A stretch of 30,193 bases of DNA from positions 1 through 30,193 of the forward strand of contig DDLS01000117.1 in NCBI GenBank assembly GCA_002340255.1, read 5' to 3'. Origin of the DNA: Cyanobacteria bacterium UBA2566 (GTDB lineage Bacteria > Cyanobacteriota > Cyanobacteriia > Cyanobacteriales > Desertifilaceae). Shown here piece by piece: positions 16,046-23,890 of this stretch. A program made the position numbers and the translations under genes. Each line of letters begins with the position of its first letter. Position 1 is the first letter of the stretch. Under the pieces are notes generated by a model that worked only from the letters and a program-made list of their open reading frames with translations, did no database searches and had not been told where the DNA came from.

Positions 16046-16129
16046 AATCATCTGATCGCATAACCCTAAAGTCGTAGACGATAAGAGTAGGGCGCTGCCC
16101 TCATTCTTTCTTCATTCGAGGATTAACCT

Positions 16130-16543
16130 ATGAATAGACCATCTGTAGCGATCCTATCTATCCTAGCCGGGGCGATCGCCACCCTGACTTCCCTAAGCAG
16201 TCTAGCCCAAACCACCCAAAAAACCATCAGTCCTGGGTTTCAACCCATGGAACTCACGGGTACATCTGGTGGCCCCACTGCAAGCAATTGCGGGAATTTA
16301 GCGGCTGCGCCCAATGTGAGACTGACTGTCACGGCCGATACTTCCATTCATTTCCGCCTGCAAAGTTCGGGTAACCCGACCCTCAAAATTGACGGCCCCC
16401 AAGACTTTGACCTCTGTGTGCCGGCCCATGATGGCTCAACCGTCGAAATTCCTGGTCAATGGCCTCCAGGCGAATACCAAGTATTTGTTGGAGATCTCGA
16501 GGCTGGATCTCATGGATATACCCTGAAAATTTCCGAGCAATGA
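16130..16543 (+). CDS. Exported hypothetical protein
   Basis: A 137-residue protein with a Sec signal peptide (hydrophobic core at about 7-22, likely cleavage after SSLA) and a mature part rich in Thr, Gly and Pro. Two cysteines (in ASNCGNL and FDLCVPA) could form a disulfide. The C-terminal half (WPPGEYQVFVGDL, then GYTLKISE) looks like a small beta-sandwich of the kind found in secreted cyanobacterial proteins. Function is unknown. A GAGGATT ribosome site precedes the ATG. Its TGA overlaps the ATG of holB (ATGA). Confidence 0.75.
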   Translation: MNRPSVAILSILAGAIATLTSLSSLAQTTQKTISPGFQPMELTGTSGGPTASNCGNLAAAPNVRLTVTADTSIHFRLQSSGNPTLKIDGPQDFDLCVPAHDGSTVEIPGQWPPGEYQVFVGDLEAGSHGYTLKISEQ

Positions 16544-17493
16544 GCCTTAAATTTGAAGAAGTGATTGGCCAACCGCAAGCGGTGAGGTTACTTAGTCAGG
16601 CGATTGGCAAAAATCGCATTGCCCCCGCCTATTTGTTTGTGGGGCCTGATGGCATTGGTAAGCGTTTGAGCGCTCGTTATTTTGTCCAATATCTGGCTAG
16701 TCGAGAAGATACTCCAGAACAACTGGCGCGGATTAGAAAACGCATGGAACAGGGGAATCATCCTGACCTGTTATGGGTGGAACCCACGTATCAACATCAA
16801 GGACAATTACTATCGGTAACTCAGGCAAAAGCTGAAGGGGTGAAACGGAAAGCACTGCCACGGATTCGGATTGAACAAGTGCGAGAAATTAGTCAATTTC
16901 TCAGTCGTCCCCCTTTGGAGTCCCCCCGGTCTTTAGTGGCGATCGATCGGGCAGATTTGATGGCGGAAGGGGCGGCTAATGGGTTATTGAAGACCTTGGA
17001 GGAACCGGGCCAAGCGACGATTATTGCGATCGCCTCTTCTGAGGCTGCTCTGTTGCCCACGATTGTTTCTCGCTGTACCCGAATTCCTTTTTATCGTTTG
17101 AGTCCAGAGACATTGGCGCAGGTTTTGCGATCGCGCGGTTATGGGGAAATTGTCGGGAACCCAACCGTGATGGCCTTAGCTCAGGGCAGTCCAGGGGAAG
17201 CGATCGCCGCTTTTGAGCAGTTACAAGCTTGCCCACCAGAACTCTTACAGTCTCTACAGAATCTTCCCCCCACTCCTCGAGAACAATTAACCTTAGCCAA
17301 AACCATTCCTCAAACCTTAGATACCCCCACCCAACTGTGGCTGATTGGCTATCTGCAACAGTTCTATTGGCAAAATCACCCGTCTTCCCAAACGCTACAA
17401 CCGTTAGAAAAAGCCAGCCGTGCCCTTCTGAACTATGTCCAACCCCGATTAGTTTGGGAGGTCACCTTATTGGCGATGGGGAGTGGGCAGTGA
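16540..17493 (+). CDS. holB: DNA polymerase III subunit delta prime
   Basis: Clamp-loader subunit of the replicase. From ATG 16540 the protein is 317 residues, beginning MSLKFEEVIGQPQAV as in the family; the frame is open further upstream, but that part overlaps the secreted gene and lacks similarity. It has a P-loop GPDGIGKR at 35-42, KTLEEPG at 151-157 and the SRC motif at 177-179. The four-cysteine zinc module of many clamp-loader subunits is not visible. The ATGA overlap with the upstream gene implies translational coupling. Confidence 0.9.
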   Translation: MSLKFEEVIGQPQAVRLLSQAIGKNRIAPAYLFVGPDGIGKRLSARYFVQYLASREDTPEQLARIRKRMEQGNHPDLLWVEPTYQHQGQLLSVTQAKAEGVKRKALPRIRIEQVREISQFLSRPPLESPRSLVAIDRADLMAEGAANGLLKTLEEPGQATIIAIASSEAALLPTIVSRCTRIPFYRLSPETLAQVLRSRGYGEIVGNPTVMALAQGSPGEAIAAFEQLQACPPELLQSLQNLPPTPREQLTLAKTIPQTLDTPTQLWLIGYLQQFYWQNHPSSQTLQPLEKASRALLNYVQPRLVWEVTLLAMGSGQ

Positions 17494-17618
17494 GAAATAA
17501 GGCATATTGAAATCCTGTAATTTCTCTGATAACAAATTAAATTCACCCAATAAGAGGATGTTTTCTCGCGATCCCTTATGGGACGATTAGCCCTGTCGTG
17601 CTTCAAGTCAGGGTTTAG

Positions 17619-18380
17619 ATGCGCCGATTATCCAGGTTAAACGTATTAAAAAAATATGTTAAACATCAGAGATTAATAATTCTCTGTTGGTTGCAAATTT
17701 TGGCAACTTTAGGATTAATTGGAGGCTTATTTTCCCCCACAATAGCACCAACAGTTGAAGGAGATCGGGCCCGCAAGCGGCAGTTGCCTGGATTTACGGT
17801 ATCAGCCAAATTAGTTAATCTCTCTACAGAACATCTGTTTGCAACTCCCAACTCCGTAGGGGCGATCGCCATTGGAGTTGCTGAAGGAACCCGTACCCCT
17901 AGCGGAGAATATACCGATCTCTACTTTGGCCATACCGATCCTGGAAACTTCAAACATAACCTAGGAACCTTCGCCTATCAACATGGTGCAGACAGCCCCG
18001 AGGAAGCAGACTTCAAACAACTGCGACGACTTAAACCCTCCATTATCCAACTCGAAGAAGAAGCCCAAACCGTTGGTATTCACCTGGGCACCTTTGAATT
18101 GTTAGCTGGAGTAGATTTAATCAATCAATCTCCCCTAGCTGGAAAAGACTATATTAAACACCTCAAAACCTGTCACCAACTGGAAGAAGACCTAAAACAA
18201 GTCATACTATGTGCCCGCGTGCGTTCTTTCGTCAATCCCACCACGGGAGTACTAGAAGCCGATGGACTTGGTTCCTATCGCAGTACTGTCCGAAAAGATC
18301 AAAAGCGGCGCTTAGATGCTATAGAAAGGGTACTCAACTCAAAGAATAGGTTTAGGCACACATCAATCACTCATCAGTAA
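17619..18380 (+). CDS. Exported or membrane-anchored conserved hypothetical protein
   Basis: A 253-residue protein with a basic N-terminus and one hydrophobic segment at about 18-40 (signal peptide or anchor), so the rest should lie outside the cytoplasm. The striking segment is AIAIGVAEGTRTPSGEY (about 82-98), followed by DLYFGHTDPGNFKHNLGTF. I recall this glycine/histidine-rich pattern from uncharacterised cyanobacterial proteins. The Glu of AEGTR sits where lysozyme-like proteins may carry a catalytic Glu, but I cannot support an enzymatic claim. It stands alone after holB with a 125-bp spacer. Confidence 0.7.
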   Translation: MRRLSRLNVLKKYVKHQRLIILCWLQILATLGLIGGLFSPTIAPTVEGDRARKRQLPGFTVSAKLVNLSTEHLFATPNSVGAIAIGVAEGTRTPSGEYTDLYFGHTDPGNFKHNLGTFAYQHGADSPEEADFKQLRRLKPSIIQLEEEAQTVGIHLGTFELLAGVDLINQSPLAGKDYIKHLKTCHQLEEDLKQVILCARVRSFVNPTTGVLEADGLGSYRSTVRKDQKRRLDAIERVLNSKNRFRHTSITHQ

Positions 18381-18395
18381 CATCAGTACAATTGC

Positions 18396-18430
18396 CCTGA
18401 GATTGACTGTAGCTACAGATGATTCTCAGG
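18396..18430. promoter_or_regulatory. Nested perfect dyad after the 17619 gene
   Basis: CCTGAGA (18396-18402) pairs with TCTCAGG (18424-18430), and inside lies the perfect 12-bp palindrome CTGTAGCTACAG (18407-18418) on almost the same centre. It starts 16 bp after a stop codon and lies 117 bp before the next ORF. It could be a terminator without a T-run or a protein-binding dyad for the cyclase operon. Confidence 0.5.
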
Positions 18431-18546
18431 CTCATTATTTACAATAGAGAGAATACCCTGCCAACAATCAGTTGACAGGTAATACTAGGGTCAGGGTTCA
18501 TCCGATTTAGTTCTGGATTACTCGATAAAGAGATAATTTATAGCGT

Positions 18547-18678
18547 ATGGCGTTCCATTCAGACTTGAGTGACTACTTTGCTTGGACTCAGAAAATGGGT
18601 AAGTTAGATTGTTCTCAATTGCGTTGGTTGTCCGTGAATGTTGAAAGTACCATGGCTCAAGGGGTTGAAAGACAATGA
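18547..18678 (+). CDS. Small 43-residue protein overlapping the cyclase gene
   Basis: ATG 18547 opens a 43-codon frame (begins MAFHSDLSDYFAWTQKMGKL, ends AQGVERQ). Its TGA at 18676-18678 overlaps the cyclase ATG as ATGA, the classic signature of translational coupling. The peptide is soluble, with several aromatic and charged residues and one cysteine, and has no family I recognise. It could be a co-expressed small partner or merely a leader that sets cyclase translation. Confidence 0.5.
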   Translation: MAFHSDLSDYFAWTQKMGKLDCSQLRWLSVNVESTMAQGVERQ

Positions 18679-20324
18679 GCCAACTTAAACTGCGGATACA
18701 AGTTGAGGGGAATACGGAAGGAACCGTATTGGTTGAAGATAATCCCTTTGTTTTAGGGCGATCGCCCGATTGTAGTCTATGCCTCCCTTTTTTTGGTGTT
18801 TCCCGTCATCATGGTCAAATTATTGCCCGTGGGAATGGATGGCTCATCGAAGATATGGGCAGTCTCAATGGCACATTATTAAACGGATTACCCGCCACAT
18901 CTGCACAATGGATTCATCATGGGGATGTGGTGCAAATTGGGGTTGTGTCTTTAGTGGTTCTCATTCTGCAACCTTCTGGAGAGGAGATTTCTAAAGGGCC
19001 AGAATTGAGTACTGATGGCACAACAATTCTCCGTAATGTTAAAGATCTGCAACGATTATGGCTGCAACCCCATAATGAGCAAGATACCGCCAGCAGCAAC
19101 CGTAAAGCGATCGCCCGGCTCAAAGATCTCGTAGACATTAGTAAAGGCCTCAACTCCGCCGGTTCCCTCGAAGCCATCTTTCTCCAAGTCCAAGAAGCCG
19201 TTTTTCGAGACCTCAAACGCATTGATCGTCTAGCCCTCTTAATTGACTTAGAAGCCATTGGACAACTCAAATTAGTTCGCCTAGCAACCCGTCATCAAGG
19301 TCAAGATACCCTCACTGCCGATAGCAGTTGGATTTCCCACAGCATCTGTCAAAAAGTCTTTGTCGAAAGAGTCGCCATTCAAACCGCAGACGCACAAGCC
19401 GATGAACGCTTTGAAGGAGAAATGAGTATCCTCAGCAAAGGTATTCGTTCTGCTATGGCTGTTCCCTTGTGGGAAGAAGAACAAGTCTTTGGCGTTCTTT
19501 ATGCCGATGCCCATGTTTCTTCCCAGTACACCAGTGTAGAAGCAGAAGAAGACCTCAGTTTTTTCTCCGCTCTAGCCAACTTAGTCGCCTCTTCTGTACA
19601 AAGATGGCTTCTAGAAGAAAAACTCAGAGATGAAGAAAATATTCGTCAGCGTCTCGAACGCTATCATACCCCTTCCGTTGTCCAACAAATGATGGCAGCC
19701 GGAGCGCTCACCGATGGCCGTTTACCCCTAGCTGAATATGAAATTAGTATTTTATTTGCCGATATTGTTGGATTTACTGCCCTCTCTGAACGGCTTTCTC
19801 CCTCAGAAATTGCCGAACTTTTAAATAAATTCTTTGAAGAAATGCTCCAGGAAGTTTTTGTCGCCAAAGGAACCTTAGATAAATTTATTGGCGATTGCAT
19901 TATGGCATTTTTTGGCGCTCCAGAAGTGCAACCGGATCACGCAGACCGGGCAGTGGCAGCCGCTAGAGGAATGCTGACTCGCTTAGAGCATTTAAATAAA
20001 ACCAAGCGTTTAAATGAACCCTTACAACTGAGAATTGCCATTAATAGTGGGAAGGCAGTCGTCGGCGATATTGGCAGTTCCCAGCGAGTCGATTATACCG
20101 TATTGGGATCGACCATCAACTTGGCTTCTCGTATGGAAGGAATTTGTCCTCCTGGAGAATGTGTGGTCAGTGAAAAAACTTATAAATTATTGCGCGTTCG
20201 CCGGGGATTTATGCCTATGGGAAGTTATCGCTTTCGGGGCATAGAACGACCGATTAGAGTTTATCAAACGACGCGCACTATTCCTGAAGAAACAGAAACT
20301 CACACGACTCAGATACAGGAATAA
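18675..20324 (+). CDS. FHA-GAF-class III adenylate cyclase
   Basis: A 549-residue soluble cyclase making cAMP. An N-terminal FHA domain (about 5-95) has the phosphothreonine-binding residues: GRS at 28-30, S43-R44-H45 and N65 in SLNGT. A GAF domain (about 145-320) leads through a helical linker to the class III catalytic domain (about 355-525). Catalytic residues are complete: metal ligands D363 and D407, purine-selecting K403 and D473 (adenylate rather than guanylate type), and transition-state N482 and R486. Activity is thus likely gated by a phosphoprotein via FHA and by a small ligand or light via GAF. Its ATG overlaps the small ORF upstream. Confidence 0.93.
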   Translation: MSQLKLRIQVEGNTEGTVLVEDNPFVLGRSPDCSLCLPFFGVSRHHGQIIARGNGWLIEDMGSLNGTLLNGLPATSAQWIHHGDVVQIGVVSLVVLILQPSGEEISKGPELSTDGTTILRNVKDLQRLWLQPHNEQDTASSNRKAIARLKDLVDISKGLNSAGSLEAIFLQVQEAVFRDLKRIDRLALLIDLEAIGQLKLVRLATRHQGQDTLTADSSWISHSICQKVFVERVAIQTADAQADERFEGEMSILSKGIRSAMAVPLWEEEQVFGVLYADAHVSSQYTSVEAEEDLSFFSALANLVASSVQRWLLEEKLRDEENIRQRLERYHTPSVVQQMMAAGALTDGRLPLAEYEISILFADIVGFTALSERLSPSEIAELLNKFFEEMLQEVFVAKGTLDKFIGDCIMAFFGAPEVQPDHADRAVAAARGMLTRLEHLNKTKRLNEPLQLRIAINSGKAVVGDIGSSQRVDYTVLGSTINLASRMEGICPPGECVVSEKTYKLLRVRRGFMPMGSYRFRGIERPIRVYQTTRTIPEETETHTTQIQE

Positions 20325-20438
20325 TCTTCAATGATATATAGTTGGATTGGTGAGTATTAGCTACGTTTTAAATCTCAAAAATACTTGCTACAAATGCGTA
20401 CTGAAGATGAACCAAGACTCATTCAGTAGTCCTAGCAA

Positions 20439-20468
20439 TTGACAGATATCACCTAGTTGTATTATTAT
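20439..20468 (+). promoter_or_regulatory. Likely rtcB promoter
   Basis: TTGACA (20439-20444) and TATTAT (20463-20468) are separated by 18 bp, with about 45 bp from the predicted start to ATG 20520. AGGAGAGG (about 20503-20510) gives the ribosome site. Confidence 0.5.
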
Positions 20469-20519
20469 GTAGTATATGCAGTCATCTGCCCCAATGCTGG
20501 ACAGGAGAGGATTATTCCC

Positions 20520-21701
20520 ATGCCTTATGAACATCTGCAATTTGCCCAAGCCAAACCCGTACTCTCTTGGGCAAACCACCCCCTAGCCCACGACGAAACC
20601 CGCATGGCAAAAAATGTGGCTTCCTTGCCCTTTGTCTTTAAGCATGTGGCGTTAATGCCAGATGTTCATTTAGGTAAAGGAGCCTTAGTTGGCTCGGTTA
20701 TTGCCACCAAAGAAGCCATTATTCCTGCCGCTGTAGGTGTCGATATTGGCTGTGGTATGGCAGCCGTTAAAACCCCTTTTACCGCCGCTCAACTTGAGGG
20801 GAAACTCAAAAAGATTCGCCAAGACATTGAATCCACAATTCCGGTAGGCTTCAATGACAATAAAGAGGTCGAAAAAACGGTCACCAACTGGCAAGGATGG
20901 CAAGACTTTAAGGATTTACACAAAGGGGTACAAAACCTGGATAGTAAAGCCATGAAACAAATGGGATCTCTGGGGGGGGGCAACCATTTTATTGAAGTTT
21001 GCCTCGATACAGAAGATCGAGTTTGGTTAATGCTCCATTCCGGTTCTCGGCATATTGGCAATCGATTGGCTCAGAATCATATTCACACAGCCAAGGACTT
21101 AACGAAGCTAGCCGAAACCTCTTTACCCGATCCTGATTTATCCTATTTTGTCGCTGGAACTCCAGAATTTACTGCCTATTGGCACGATTTACAATGGGCA
21201 CAACAGTATGCTCGGTTTAATCGAGATGTGATGATGGTGAGATTAAAGCGCATTATCGAAAAACATCTCACTGGAGGTAAACCGATGAAACCTTTACTTG
21301 AGGTGAATTGCCATCATAATTATGCTGAACAAGAAACCCATTTCGGTGAATCGGTTTATGTAACGCGCAAAGGTGCGGTACGAGCGCAAGAAAATGATTA
21401 TGGGATTATTCCTGGTTCCATGGGTGCGAAATCCTATATTGTCAAAGGGAAAGGCCATGTGGACAGTTATTGCTCTTGTTCCCATGGTGCGGGGCGATTA
21501 ATGTCTAGAACCAAGGCGAAAAAATCCTATACTCTTGATGATTTGATTGCCCAAACCGATGGTGTTGAATGCCGCAAAGATGCAGGCGTTTTAGATGAAA
21601 TTCCAGGAGCGTATAAGCCCATTGAGCAGGTGATGAATAATCAGTCTGATTTAGTGGAAGTGGTGGCTACTCTGAAGCAAGTTGTTTGTGTAAAAGGATA
21701 A
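20520..21701 (+). CDS. rtcB: RNA-splicing ligase RtcB
   Basis: GTP- and Mn2+-dependent ligase joining 2',3'-cyclic phosphate or 3'-phosphate RNA ends to 5'-OH ends, in tRNA splicing or RNA repair. From ATG 20520 it is 393 residues, near the family's usual 400 or so. Metal and catalytic residues are visible: D75 and C78 in VDIGCGM, N145 and H146 in GGGNHF, H163 and H168 in HSGSRHIG, H255-H256 in CHHNY, and the guanylylated histidine H312 in CSHGAGR. An upstream in-frame TTG (20457) is unlikely. Neither RtcA nor archease is adjacent, so it stands alone, with its own promoter and a strong hairpin after it. Confidence 0.95.
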   Translation: MPYEHLQFAQAKPVLSWANHPLAHDETRMAKNVASLPFVFKHVALMPDVHLGKGALVGSVIATKEAIIPAAVGVDIGCGMAAVKTPFTAAQLEGKLKKIRQDIESTIPVGFNDNKEVEKTVTNWQGWQDFKDLHKGVQNLDSKAMKQMGSLGGGNHFIEVCLDTEDRVWLMLHSGSRHIGNRLAQNHIHTAKDLTKLAETSLPDPDLSYFVAGTPEFTAYWHDLQWAQQYARFNRDVMMVRLKRIIEKHLTGGKPMKPLLEVNCHHNYAEQETHFGESVYVTRKGAVRAQENDYGIIPGSMGAKSYIVKGKGHVDSYCSCSHGAGRLMSRTKAKKSYTLDDLIAQTDGVECRKDAGVLDEIPGAYKPIEQVMNNQSDLVEVVATLKQVVCVKG

Positions 21702-21708
21702 GGATTGG

Positions 21709-21735
21709 GTAGGGTGCGTTCTTAACGCACCCTAC
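21709..21735. terminator. Perfect 12-bp stem-loop after rtcB (dispersed repeat)
   Basis: GTAGGGTGCGTT (21709-21720) and AACGCACCCTAC (21724-21735) pair perfectly around CTT, starting 8 bp after the rtcB stop. There is no T-run. Variants with the same GTAGGGTG/CACCCTAC ends lie at 23120 and 28026, so it is a dispersed palindrome that may also serve as terminator. Confidence 0.65.
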
Positions 21736-21771
21736 TGGGCTATGGCTATTAGACATCTCCTAAAACCCCAT

Positions 21772-21864
21772 TTATAGTAAAAAATCCCAGACTTCTTCTA
21801 ACATTGATTCAGGAAGATGTTCTACTTCTTTGAAAAATAACTCTTTAATGTTTATATGGCTCAT
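21772..21864 (-). CDS. Truncated DUF2281-like antitoxin ORF
   Basis: A 30-residue frame, MSHINIKELFFKEVEHLPES then MLEEVWDFLL, matches the N-terminal half of DUF2281-type proteins (pattern LPESLLEEVLDFLxFL), often antitoxins of small toxin-antitoxin pairs. It ends in TAA before the usual C-terminal part, and no toxin gene follows, so it is probably a relic, though the short frame is intact. It lies in the 317-bp spacer between rtcB and the DUF1517 gene. Confidence 0.45.
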   Translation of the reverse strand: MSHINIKELFFKEVEHLPESMLEEVWDFLL

Positions 21865-21919
21865 CAATCGATCCAGATATTAATTAGGTGATTATAGCAC
21901 TTTTTCTAGACTCGACCGA

Positions 21920-21983
21920 AGAAACCGGGGTTTTCAGATCGCCTTAGCCAATGAACCGATACTGCTGAAAAAACCCGGTTTCT
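21920..21983. repeat. Long inverted repeat AGAAACCGGG...CCCGGTTTCT
   Basis: AGAAACCGGGGTTTTCAG (21920-21937) and CTGAAAAAACCCGGTTTCT (21965-21983) are near-perfect inverted copies around 27 bp. This motif is a frequent spacer palindrome in cyanobacteria as I recall. It ends 36 bp from the stop of the minus-strand DUF1517 gene and may terminate it. Confidence 0.6.
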
Positions 21984-22018
21984 AAACCCTAAGCATTCGG
22001 GAGGAATTTCCCAAGAGC

Positions 22019-22966
22019 TTAAACCAATTTCAAATTGGGATAAGCGGCTAAAATATCATCACTGGTGAGGGTATCCCCACTGGCTTGGGGAGTCCAAAGC
22101 ACTTCGATCGCCAATAGATTATCTTCCCCTAACGATCCCATTTGACTCAGGGCACGTCGCAAGTCTTGAGAACCATTAATTGCAGGTAACTCTAATTTAC
22201 CGAAGGTGGCTGCGACTAAAGTCACTACAATATATTCACCAGAGGCTTGCCCTAACTCGTCAGTTGCTTCTCCCGGTAATGCACCCTTACTTTCTGCTTG
22301 TTTAAGCTGGTTATTGTAATTGGTGAGAGTTTCTTCCGTGAACTTACTGCGCTCGGCAATGGAGAATTGGTTAAACTTAGCTTCTGCTGTATCGAGCCGT
22401 CCTGGAGAGCTTTCGGCACTACCATACACCCAATATTCTGGATGGCGCAAGAGGGAAAGAGTCGCTTCTTGTAGAATTTGGGCGCGTCCAGCACCGGTAG
22501 TGGGGTCGCTGGTTTGAGCAATTCGGTCTAAGTCAGTTTGCAAGCTACGTGCATCGGCTAAGAGTCCCACTTGCACTTGAGCAACGGAGGTCGTGGGATT
22601 CGAGCTACCGGCGACCATTTCCGTATCCCCATCCCCCAGGCGGCGCATGGTTTGCATCAGGAAGTTAGCGATCGCCACAAAAATCAGGATTGTAAATAGC
22701 CCACCAAACCCTCCTCCAAAGCCGAAGAAGGGCAGTAAAAAGGGAAAACCGAATCCCCCCCCAAAGCCATATCCACCCCCTGTATAGGTGCGGCTAGGGG
22801 CACTATAGGTGCGGCTGGGAGCGCGGAATGAGCCGCCCCCAATGCGTCCGCCGGTTCGGGCAGCTAGGGCGCTGGTGGCACTACCCAAGGTGATGGAAAC
22901 CATTAGAACGATGAGTAGCAGGGATTTCCAGGCGGTTTTGCGATTGAGCCAAGATAAGTTTTTCAT
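22019..22966 (-). CDS. DUF1517 family membrane protein
   Basis: A 315-residue protein with an N-terminal signal sequence ending near SATSALA (about residue 35), then a low-complexity Gly/Arg/Ser/Tyr stretch (about 37-72, RIGGGSFRAPSRTY repeated in part). A Phe/Gly-rich hydrophobic segment containing one or two membrane helices (about 70-105) follows, and then a soluble C-terminal domain to 315. This layout is that of DUF1517, found across cyanobacteria and in chloroplasts, where plant relatives have been linked to light acclimation; I recall this and cannot check it. Its biochemical role is unknown. It has its own upstream region of 222 bp. Confidence 0.82.
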   Translation of the reverse strand: MKNLSWLNRKTAWKSLLLIVLMVSITLGSATSALAARTGGRIGGGSFRAPSRTYSAPSRTYTGGGYGFGGGFGFPFLLPFFGFGGGFGGLFTILIFVAIANFLMQTMRRLGDGDTEMVAGSSNPTTSVAQVQVGLLADARSLQTDLDRIAQTSDPTTGAGRAQILQEATLSLLRHPEYWVYGSAESSPGRLDTAEAKFNQFSIAERSKFTEETLTNYNNQLKQAESKGALPGEATDELGQASGEYIVVTLVAATFGKLELPAINGSQDLRRALSQMGSLGEDNLLAIEVLWTPQASGDTLTSDDILAAYPNLKLV

Positions 22967-23119
22967 GGGTTATGGTATTGAATATCTTGATTACTAGAAT
23001 GAAAGGAAAACGCGATCGGGTTCTCCTCCCTTTAAAGTATCTTTAGATTAAACCCTTGGAATTGTCGGTTATCCCCCTTTGCAAAGGTTGGGTAACCTGA
23101 ATTCGAGAATAGTGGCGGG

Positions 23120-23182
23120 TAGGGTGAGCAGGGTATAGAGTTGTCGAAGTTGAATCCATCGCTGATTCTCTTGCCCACCCTA
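23120..23182. repeat. Inverted repeat of the TAGGGTG family
   Basis: TAGGGTGAGCA (23120-23130) and TGCCCACCCTA (23172-23182) are inverted copies with one mismatch, 41 bp apart, in the leader of the gene at 23225. They share their ends with the repeats at 21709 and 28026. Confidence 0.5.
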
Positions 23183-23224
23183 GGATGATTGGCAATCATA
23201 ACGGTTCTTTCCCAGGAAACTCCA

Positions 23225-23803
23225 ATGTTGACGATAACAAATGTGAAACTGAGAATATTGGCGATCGCCGCAATGCTGGCTCCCTTCGGCTTTACTCTTC
23301 CCCTTGAAGCAAGCCAGGTTTTGCTTCCCCATACCCATTTGCCCTTAGTTCTGTCTCAGTCTGATTGGCAAACCTATACCAAAACCGGAAACTTTAGAGT
23401 CCAGATGCCAGGAGAACCCGAAGAGGAAAGGAGTTCTGAAGATTTTGGTGGCGAAACTCTGACCATTGAAGAAATCCAATTTGAAGACGAAGAGGGAATC
23501 TATGGAGTATTTTATATGGAGTTGCCCACTGAATACCTCCAGCAAGCCAGCGATAAACAGATTCTCGACGAAATGAGCGATAGCTTCCTGGAGGGAATGG
23601 AAATGCCAGACCTCAAAAGTCAGGAGCAATTAATCGATCTCAATGGCTATCCTGGTCGTGAATACCGCGTCAGCGAAATTGAGGGGGAAGGGTTGCTAGT
23701 CCTGCGCTTGTATCTAGCAGAAAACAAAATTTACTTCCTCGTTAGCGCATCTTCAGTCGCTGATTTAGTAGAGCGCTTTATGAATTCCTTTGAGTTGTTA
23801 TAG
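23225..23803 (+). CDS. Exported hypothetical protein with GxFxVxxPGEP motif
   Basis: From ATG 23225 (AGGA ribosome site 10 bp upstream) a 192-residue protein with a Sec signal peptide (hydrophobic core at about 8-25) and an acidic mature domain. The segment TGNFRVQMPGEPEEE at about 53-67 is a pattern I associate with uncharacterised secreted cyanobacterial proteins; GYPGREYRV and the C-terminal ERFMNSFEL recur in them too. An upstream in-frame TTG (23189) is less likely. Function is unknown. It is convergent with the DUF3352 gene. Confidence 0.75.
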   Translation: MLTITNVKLRILAIAAMLAPFGFTLPLEASQVLLPHTHLPLVLSQSDWQTYTKTGNFRVQMPGEPEEERSSEDFGGETLTIEEIQFEDEEGIYGVFYMELPTEYLQQASDKQILDEMSDSFLEGMEMPDLKSQEQLIDLNGYPGREYRVSEIEGEGLLVLRLYLAENKIYFLVSASSVADLVERFMNSFELL

Positions 23804-23843
23804 CCAGGAACTCGTTAAGTTCGGATAGTTAGACAGTAGGCAG

Positions 23844-23888
23844 TAGGCAATAGGTAAAAAACTAGGTGTTACCCTTGCCTATTGCCTA
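23844..23888. terminator. Bidirectional hairpin between convergent genes
   Basis: TAGGCAATAGG (23844-23854) pairs perfectly with CCTATTGCCTA (23878-23888). It fills the 87-bp gap between the stops of two convergent genes. The GCAATAGG unit recurs near 7541 and its complement is common in cyanobacterial spacers. Confidence 0.55.
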
Positions 23889-23890
23889 GC

